Shown: positions 7,235-10,925 of the stretch, one piece after another
Layout of the letters: every line of letters starts with the position of its first letter
Numbering within the stretch: the first letter of the stretch is position 1
Assembly (NCBI GenBank): GCA_030630695.1
Contig: DAOVMP010000003.1
Span: 1 to 10,925 of the forward strand
Direction: 5' to 3'
DNA from: Candidatus Woesearchaeota archaeon
GTDB lineage: Archaea; Nanobdellota; Nanobdellia; Woesearchaeales; ARS49
Length of the DNA stretch: 10,925 bases
Made by a program: the position numbers and the translations under genes
Notes under the pieces: model-generated
Seen by the model: only the letters and a program-made list of their open reading frames with translations
Database searches by the model: none
What the model was told of the DNA's origin: nothing

Positions 7235-7621
7235 ATGACTGGGAATAATGGAGTATTTTTAACAACTCGTTTGAGGCAAATGATTAAACAATATGCTAAA
7301 AATCCGGATTTGTTTTTTTCAAACGGCGGGGTTAATAACGAGTATATAGATAGACTTATTGCAAACTATATTGAAAATCATCCTACTCGAAGAAGTGGAA
7401 AAACATGTATTAAGGGAACCCGCGCAACTGCCTGCGAAATTGTTGCTGATACTTGGTCTTTAGGAAATCCCAAAGAGTTCCTTTTAAAGGAAATGTATTC
7501 AATCATCCCGCCAGAAGCAATTGATGCGGCTTATGCATTTCTTATGCGATTTCATGATAAAGTAAATAAAGATTATACTGACTGGTGCGGACATTCTTTA
7601 CCAAAAGGTTTATATTCATAA
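7235..7621 (+). CDS. DUF433-domain protein, putative antitoxin
   Basis: The 128-aa protein has an N-terminal helical extension (1-49) that I do not recognise. A DUF433-type HTH core follows (about 50-105): RRSGKTCIKGTRATACEIVADTW, then a turn, then IIPPEAIDAAYAFL. The GKxxIKGTR pattern and the closing P-E-x-I-D-A-A-Y-A match DUF433, which is usually the antitoxin or DNA-binding partner of DUF5615 PIN-like toxins. The next gene is such a protein, 17 nt downstream, which strengthens the call. A C-terminal tail (106-128) is extra compared with the usual ~75-aa family members. The ATG at 7235 fits a leaderless start 30 nt after the TATA box. Antitoxin activity is inferred from pairing; the family assignment is moderately firm. 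Confidence 0.75.
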   Translation: MTGNNGVFLTTRLRQMIKQYAKNPDLFFSNGGVNNEYIDRLIANYIENHPTRRSGKTCIKGTRATACEIVADTWSLGNPKEFLLKEMYSIIPPEAIDAAYAFLMRFHDKVNKDYTDWCGHSLPKGLYS

Positions 7622-7638
7622 ATGAATTCTTTTTTAAA

Positions 7639-8040
7639 ATGAATAGCCATTTATTTTTCGTATTGGAGCATAATCTAAAACCATTACAAATGATATTAAG
7701 AGGTTTTAGACACAGTGCTTTTTTAACTTATGATAAAGAAATAGGATTATTTTCCCATTCAGAAGATATGGATATTATTAATCAAATTGCGCAACAGAAA
7801 AAAGATTTAGGAATTGATAGAATAATTTTAACTAGAGATACTAGAACTTTTGTTAATTTTATCGGAAATAATGAAGTAAAGGTTATTATTTTACAAGACA
7901 AAACAAAAATATGGAAATTATACGATATGCGATTAAAACAACTTGCACAAGAAATAATTATGCGCGCAACAAAAATGACTAAAAGAACATCTGGACAAGA
8001 TATATCCTACATTGAATGTTCCCACTTTTATAAAAAATAA
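7639..8040 (+). CDS. DUF5615/Mut7-C-like PIN-fold protein, putative toxin
   Basis: I choose ATG 7639 (133 aa); the frame is open back to a GTG at 7585, but that would overlap the DUF433 gene and add a Phe-rich stretch. The pattern fits PIN-like DUF5615: a beta strand then EHN (10-12) where the family usually has DEN, a G-F-R-H-S turn (22-26), acidic SEDMDI (41-46), and IILTRDTRTF (62-71) corresponding to the V-T-x-D-x-D-F motif. Candidate metal-binding residues are E10, D43 and D67. The C-terminal 45 residues are basic and helical. If active it would be an RNase toxin neutralised by the DUF433 partner. The Asp-to-Glu change and missing second Asp at the end of the last motif raise the chance of a weak or inactive nuclease. 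No SD is visible. Confidence 0.6.
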   Translation: MNSHLFFVLEHNLKPLQMILRGFRHSAFLTYDKEIGLFSHSEDMDIINQIAQQKKDLGIDRIILTRDTRTFVNFIGNNEVKVIILQDKTKIWKLYDMRLKQLAQEIIMRATKMTKRTSGQDISYIECSHFYKK

Positions 8041-8046
8041 TTATTC

Positions 8047-8085
8047 CCTTTTAAAAGGTGGATAGGTATTTGATTGCATAATACC
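8047..8085. repeat. 12-bp palindrome plus 6-bp stem hairpin
   Basis: CCTTTTAAAAGG (8047-8058) is a perfect palindrome starting 6 bp after the PIN-like gene stop. It is followed by ggtatt / aatacc (8065-8070 and 8080-8085) with a 9-nt loop. Both lie where transcription of the first TA pair should end. Confidence 0.5.
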
Positions 8086-8086
8086 A

Positions 8087-8123
8087 AAAACGACAAAAAA
8101 AGATCGCCCATAGTTGTCGTTTT
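8087..8123. repeat. Hairpin: 10-bp stem, 17-nt loop
   Basis: Perfect arms aaaacgacaa (8087-8096) and ttgtcgtttt (8114-8123). The right arm ends in TTTT, so on the plus strand it could act as a terminator for the DUF433/PIN-like operon. The arms resemble those of the next hairpin (AAAA-GACA core). Confidence 0.6.
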
Positions 8124-8131
8124 CTAACTAA

Positions 8132-8170
8132 TAAAAGACACTATAATTATCCTAAAATTTGTGTCTTTTA
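8132..8170. repeat. Hairpin: 10-bp stem, 19-nt loop upstream of relBE promoter
   Basis: Perfect arms taaaagacac (8132-8141) and gtgtctttta (8161-8170) around an AT-rich loop. The right arm ends 4 bp before the BRE/TATA block of the RelBE-like operon, a plausible place for an operator bound by the antitoxin or complex. A ctaat motif lies at each outer side (8128-8132 and 8171-8175). Confidence 0.6.
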
Positions 8171-8174
8171 CTAA

Positions 8175-8194
8175 TAATCCAAAAGTTTTAAATA
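8175..8194 (+). promoter_or_regulatory. BRE/TATA promoter of the RelBE-like operon
   Basis: TAATCCAAAAGTTTTAAATA, 19/20 identical to the block before the DUF433 gene. TTTAAATA begins 30 nt before the ATG at 8217, so the mRNA is probably leaderless. Confidence 0.7.
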
Positions 8195-8216
8195 TTATCT
8201 ATATATTTAATATGTT

Positions 8217-8420
8217 ATGACTGAAGCAATTGATTTAAAGAAAGTATATAATGAACTAAAAACTCTGAGACAAGAAGTGGGATTTATCAAAAAACACATG
8301 TTTGATTCAGATACAATCATGACTATTGAAGAGGCAAAAAGATTTGAACAAAGCCTTAAAGACTTAAAAAAAGGCAAAACTACTCCTTTGTCAGAATTTA
8401 AAAAAGAGTTGGAATTATAA
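8217..8420 (+). CDS. RelB-like antitoxin
   Basis: This 67-aa, charged, helical protein fits the size and style of archaeal RelB-type antitoxins. A helical N-terminal part (about 4-28, L-K-x-V-Y-N-E-L-K-x-L-R-Q-E) probably mediates dimerisation. A second part (about 35-66), MTIEEAKRFEQSLKDL followed by K-K-G-K-T-T-P-L-S-E-F, would wrap the toxin. Small antitoxins diverge quickly, so the assignment rests mostly on its partner: the RelE-like gene begins directly after its TAA with no gap (TAAATG). The start at 8217 matches the leaderless spacing from the TATA box. An inverted repeat 46 bp upstream could be its operator. It would neutralise the ribosome-dependent RNase encoded next. Confidence 0.75.
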   Translation: MTEAIDLKKVYNELKTLRQEVGFIKKHMFDSDTIMTIEEAKRFEQSLKDLKKGKTTPLSEFKKELEL

Positions 8421-8675
8421 ATGTTTGATATAGAATTATCACCCCAATCAAAAAAATTCTTAAAAAAATTGGATAAAAATCTTATTATCAGAATTATTAA
8501 CAAAATTGAAAAATTATCCACTGATCCTTTTCCCACAAATGTGAAAAGAGTTGTAAACAGAAAAGAAAAAATATTTAGAGTCCGAGTTGGAGAATATAGA
8601 ATACAATACACAGTAAATTATAACAATAAATTAATTTATATTTCTGATGTTAATAAAAGACCAAGGGCGTATTAA
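8421..8675 (+). CDS. RelE/ParE-superfamily toxin, RelE-like
   Basis: The 84-aa protein has the typical length and order of archaeal RelE: two N-terminal helices (about 8-33, SPQSKKFLKKLDKN), then the beta-sheet with FRVRVGEYRIQYTVN (52-66), and the end ISDVNKRPRAY (74-84). Arg53, Arg55, Arg60, Arg80 and the final Tyr84 match positions used by RelE toxins to bind and cut mRNA on the ribosome, so the toxin looks intact. It starts immediately after the antitoxin stop, consistent with translational coupling. Its TAA overlaps the TAA of the convergent cbf5 gene (shared TTAA, 8672-8675), so readthrough would produce RNA antisense to cbf5. Whether it cleaves mRNA as RelE or poisons gyrase as ParE cannot be settled by eye; the basic residues favour RelE. 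Confidence 0.85.
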   Translation: MFDIELSPQSKKFLKKLDKNLIIRIINKIEKLSTDPFPTNVKRVVNRKEKIFRVRVGEYRIQYTVNYNNKLIYISDVNKRPRAY

Positions 8676-9661
8676 TCTTTCTTAAACTTAGGATAAACAT
8701 TGGTCTCTAGAAATACCTTATGCGACTTGACTGCTAATCCTCTATCTGCTAAAATCATTTCTTCACTTGAGAGTCTTGCTTTGCCAAACGCAACTAATTC
8801 ATTTTTTAAAGTCATTATCGCAATAATATCATCTTTTTTTATATTATCATGTAATTTACAAATTCCAGGAATCTTTAAATCAGCACCATGGCAAACAGTA
8901 TCAACTGCTAAATCCTTTATCCAAACTTTAGAAATATGATTGATTGCATATTCAATTGGTTTTATAATTTTTCTTATTTTCGAGTCTTTATTTTCATTTT
9001 TCCAATACCACAACGCATCTATTAAATCTTGGAGGTAAATCATATCTGTATCTTTAAAAGGACCTGCTTTGGTTCTTATAAGCTGCGCCATGTGAGCTCC
9101 TGTATTTAATTTTCTACCAATATCGTGGCAGAGCTTTCTTATGTATGTTCCTGCCTGACATCCAACTCTAAATAAAACTTCCTGTTCTTCAACTTCTAGA
9201 ATCTCTAAATAATAAATAGTTCTTTGCCTTAATCGTCTTCTCACAGCAGATCTAATTGGCGGGAGCTGTTCTATTTTTCCAATAAATTCTCTTAAAGTTT
9301 TCTTTAACAATTTTAAATCAACAGGTTTGTGCAAATGCATCAATGCAACATATTCTTTTCCTGCTGGTAGCAAGACTTGAGTTACTCTAGTAGCTCTATC
9401 TAAAGCTATTGGGAGCACACCTGTAACACCTGGATCTAAAGTTCCTGAATGACCTGCTTTTTTCATATTAAAAATTTGCTTAACATGATCTGCAACAATA
9501 TGAGAAGTCGGACCTGCAGGTTTGTTAATGTTTACAACTCCACAGCTTATTAATTCTTCAACAGATCTCTTGTACGGATCTCCACCGTATTTAGAATCTG
9601 TTTTACAACGCTGTTTAGTCAAGATTTCTCTCTCAATCATTTCAAATGGAAGTTTGTTCAT
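8672..9661 (-). CDS. cbf5: Cbf5-type tRNA/rRNA pseudouridine synthase
   Basis: The 329-aa protein is full length for archaeal Cbf5, the TruB-family catalytic subunit of box H/ACA RNPs, which converts guide-selected uridines of rRNA to pseudouridine and can also modify tRNA U55. The N-terminal extension before the TruB core (1-40) is typical of archaeal/eukaryal Cbf5. The core has INKPAGPTSH (45-54), catalytic Asp76 in GHSGTLDPGVTGVLP (70-84), GCQAGTYIRKLCHDIG (167-182), and LIRTKAGPF (194-202). A PUA domain covers about 245-320 (VCHGADLKIPGI, then EMILADRGLAVK). ATG 9661 lies 30 nt after a TATA box and has no SD, so it is probably leaderless. It is convergent with the RelE-like gene and divergent from the 220-aa gene. 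Confidence 0.97.
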   Translation of the reverse strand: MNKLPFEMIEREILTKQRCKTDSKYGGDPYKRSVEELISCGVVNINKPAGPTSHIVADHVKQIFNMKKAGHSGTLDPGVTGVLPIALDRATRVTQVLLPAGKEYVALMHLHKPVDLKLLKKTLREFIGKIEQLPPIRSAVRRRLRQRTIYYLEILEVEEQEVLFRVGCQAGTYIRKLCHDIGRKLNTGAHMAQLIRTKAGPFKDTDMIYLQDLIDALWYWKNENKDSKIRKIIKPIEYAINHISKVWIKDLAVDTVCHGADLKIPGICKLHDNIKKDDIIAIMTLKNELVAFGKARLSSEEMILADRGLAVKSHKVFLETNVYPKFKKD

Positions 9662-9683
9662 ATTAATTAGAATACCATTGAGG

Positions 9684-9692
9684 TATATAAAA
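9684..9692 (-). promoter_or_regulatory. TATA box of cbf5
   Basis: TTTTATATA on the minus strand; TTTATATA begins 30 nt before the ATG at 9661, the same spacing as the other units here. It lies 19 bp from the divergent TATA box at 9712. Confidence 0.65.
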
Positions 9693-9710
9693 GTACTTGA
9701 AAAGACAAAT

Positions 9711-9723
9711 CTTTAAATAGTTC
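9711..9723 (+). promoter_or_regulatory. TATA box of the 220-aa gene
   Basis: CTTTAAATAGTTC, with TTTAAATA starting 30 nt before the ATG at 9742. The TTTAAATAGTTC string also occurs before the DUF433 gene at 7205-7216 with identical spacing. Confidence 0.7.
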
Positions 9724-9741
9724 GAAGTTATATTATACACT

Positions 9742-10404
9742 ATGGCCGACGGAGATACTCTTTACGGAAACGAAAAAACACTTCAAGAAGAATTAAGGCA
9801 ATCATTAAGGCAATCGAGACGCAGACAACTAATGAAAGACGTATTATACGGCACCATATTAGGAGCAACACTTTCTGTTGCAGCACTTTATGCTGTTCCT
9901 AAAATCATAAAAAATCAATTTTATTCTAATCAGAAGCAAAATTTAGAAAAAGTAGAACTTGCTTCTGCACGTGCAGAATATTCTGCCATATGCGCAGAAA
10001 ACCGCGCACAAATCATAGCTGCAAGAATAGCGTATGAAAATGATCCTGTAAGAATTGCTGAAAGAAAAGCTTACAAAGCAGAAAGAACAGAACGTTTAGA
10101 AGAAATGAGAAAAGAAAATGAAGCTTTTCAAGTAAAAAGCAAATTAGAAAGATTTGCAAGAAGAATACATTGGCATGCAGCAGAGGCCGCACGAGATGCT
10201 AGAATCCATCATGAAGTTCAGCAAGAAAGACTTTATGAAAAAGTATTGTCATATTTTAGAGGCGAATCCGAGAGAAGAATGACTCCTAAATTAGGTAAAC
10301 TCGGATTGGCAGATTATCCTGCACCATTTGTTGTTAATGGAGTGTTTGAAGGAATATTAGTAGTAGGAAGTGGAAATGCCTCAGATAATCTATCACTTAG
10401 ATAA
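9742..10404 (+). CDS. Single-TM helical protein with S-layer-like C-terminal motif
   Basis: The 220-aa protein starts with a charged helical stretch (10-32, R-Q-S-L-R-Q-S-R-R-R). One TM segment follows (about 34-53, with a G-T-I-L-G-A-T-L start), then a long, highly charged, Ala/Arg/Glu-rich helix or coiled coil (about 60-175). The last 32 residues are different: LADYPAPFVVNGVFEGILVVGSGNASD (189-215). This resembles the D-Y-P-x-P-F-V ... I-V-V-G-x-x-A-x-x-D motif that I associate with the N-terminus of archaeal S-layer proteins; here it stands alone at the C-terminus. The stop at 10404 is followed by only 50 bp before a convergent gene, so no domain continues in another frame. ATG 9742 fits a leaderless start. 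Overall function is unknown; an S-layer or envelope link is inference. Confidence 0.75.
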   Translation: MADGDTLYGNEKTLQEELRQSLRQSRRRQLMKDVLYGTILGATLSVAALYAVPKIIKNQFYSNQKQNLEKVELASARAEYSAICAENRAQIIAARIAYENDPVRIAERKAYKAERTERLEEMRKENEAFQVKSKLERFARRIHWHAAEAARDARIHHEVQQERLYEKVLSYFRGESERRMTPKLGKLGLADYPAPFVVNGVFEGILVVGSGNASDNLSLR

Positions 10405-10454
10405 ATTCTAAAGAAAAATGGTTTTAAATCTTCTGTTCAATTGTAATATGTTTA

Positions 10455-10925
10455 TTAAATTTTAAAGTGATTTTTTATCATTTGTGCTACTTTTCTTGCA
10501 GATATTTTTGTGTTGTCAAATTTGTAGAGTGGTTTGAATGGCATTTTTTGGAAAAAATCCCACATATCAAATGCTTCTTTTAGTCTTTTTACTGTTTTGA
10601 CTTTTCCAAAGTTTTTTCTTGAGGCATTCCTTACTCTTTGATAAAGCGAAGATTTGTGAGCAGTCAGTTGAACGTAGCATATTTTAACTTTATTTTTCTT
10701 GAGCATTTTTTCCATTTTTCTCATGTTTTTGTCATCTTCTGGAACATAACAGAATGTGTATATTATTCCATCAATGGGTTTTGTCTCCGCCGCTTTTTTT
10801 ATTACTACCCATTTTACATCTCCAACGAGTTTCCAAAAAGGACCTTTGTTAAATGGGAATACAGAATTAACTAGATCAAACGCATAGTGGTTATGAAAGA
10901 CTTTAAAGCCTGTTAGCTTAGCCAG
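10455..10925 (-). CDS. P-loop kinase-like protein, N-terminus beyond window
   Basis: The frame is open from the right edge, giving at least 156 aa; an internal ATG at 10724 is not the true start. The visible part begins LAKLTGFKVFHNHYAFDLVN (1-20), as expected just after a Walker A helix in AAA-type nucleotide-kinase-like proteins with an HNH...DL substrate segment. Then come DGIIYTFCYVPEDD (52-65), a strand VKICYVQLTA (80-89), an arginine-rich lid-like RVRNASRKNFGK (97-108), and FDNTKISARKVAQMI (136-150), the usual D-x-T/S end of this fold. The Walker A itself is not in the window. Substrate is unknown (related to shikimate/adenylate-kinase-like folds). It converges with the 220-aa gene, 50 bp apart; I see no clear terminator between them, only short T-runs. 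Confidence 0.75.
   Translation of the reverse strand: MAKLTGFKVFHNHYAFDLVNSVFPFNKGPFWKLVGDVKWVVIKKAAETKPIDGIIYTFCYVPEDDKNMRKMEKMLKKNKVKICYVQLTAHKSSLYQRVRNASRKNFGKVKTVKRLKEAFDMWDFFQKMPFKPLYKFDNTKISARKVAQMIKNHFKI

Noticed and set aside
7585..7638. Upstream GTG start extending the PIN-like protein by 18 residues
   Set aside because: It would overlap the DUF433 coding region by 37 bp and adds a Phe-rich segment not fitting the family, whose fold begins at the strand just after ATG 7639.
8087..8170. CRISPR-like array from the repeated AAAA-GACA arms
   Set aside because: The units are inverted repeats, not direct repeats with spacers, only two are present, and no cas gene is nearby.
8207..8611. 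134-codon minus-strand open frame across the RelBE-like pair
   Set aside because: It is antisense to two genes with clear family patterns and good promoter spacing; its translation is Phe/Ser/Leu-rich low-complexity, typical of a shadow of Lys-rich genes.
8700..8939. 79-codon plus-strand open frame inside cbf5
   Set aside because: Antisense to the PUA domain of a firmly identified gene, with no promoter or SD.
10405..10454. Terminator between the 220-aa gene and the kinase-like gene
   Set aside because: Only short T-runs are visible, without a stable stem; not enough to call.

Overview
The window reads as archaeal chromosome, most likely from an AT-rich DPANN-type lineage (Woesearchaeota/Pacearchaeota-like). 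Three observations support this. There is an archaeal Cbf5-type pseudouridine synthase with a PUA domain. Five transcription units begin with an archaeal TATA box about 28-30 nt upstream of the start codon, which implies leaderless mRNAs. Genes inside operons instead carry Shine-Dalgarno sites and ATGA/TAATG overlaps. The lineage below Archaea is inference from base composition and gene style.

Left two thirds (1-7139, minus strand): one long operon read right to left. It encodes a BatA-like membrane vWA protein (599 aa), a 790-aa membrane protein with two vWA domains and a split GATase1-like fold, a membrane-anchored coiled-coil protein (174 aa), a three-TM protein with a Lys-rich N-terminus (312 aa), a MoxR AAA+ ATPase (310 aa), and a DUF58 protein cut by the left edge. 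MoxR + DUF58 + BatA-like vWA proteins form a known cell-envelope chaperone-type module. The coiled-coil and three-TM proteins are the less familiar partners. Just before moxR lies a 200-bp leader with two GAA-triloop hairpins, a duplicated 43-bp translation-initiation segment, a complementary anti-copy of that segment, and a 31-codon ORF ending in an ATGA overlap with moxR.

Middle (7140-8675, plus strand): two toxin-antitoxin-like pairs in tandem. One is a DUF433-type protein with a DUF5615/Mut7-C-like PIN-fold protein, the other a RelB-like with a RelE-like protein. Both have nearly the same 20-bp promoter block. Between them is a 176-bp gap packed with inverted repeats.

Right (8672-10925): cbf5 (minus strand) ends tail-to-tail with the RelE gene, sharing the four bases TTAA. 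Divergent from cbf5 is a 220-aa TM/helical protein whose extreme C-terminus resembles an archaeal S-layer motif. The right edge holds the 3' part of a minus-strand P-loop kinase-like gene whose frame stays open to the window end. No tRNA, rRNA, CRISPR array or IS element was seen, and no stretch over 300 bp lacks a gene.
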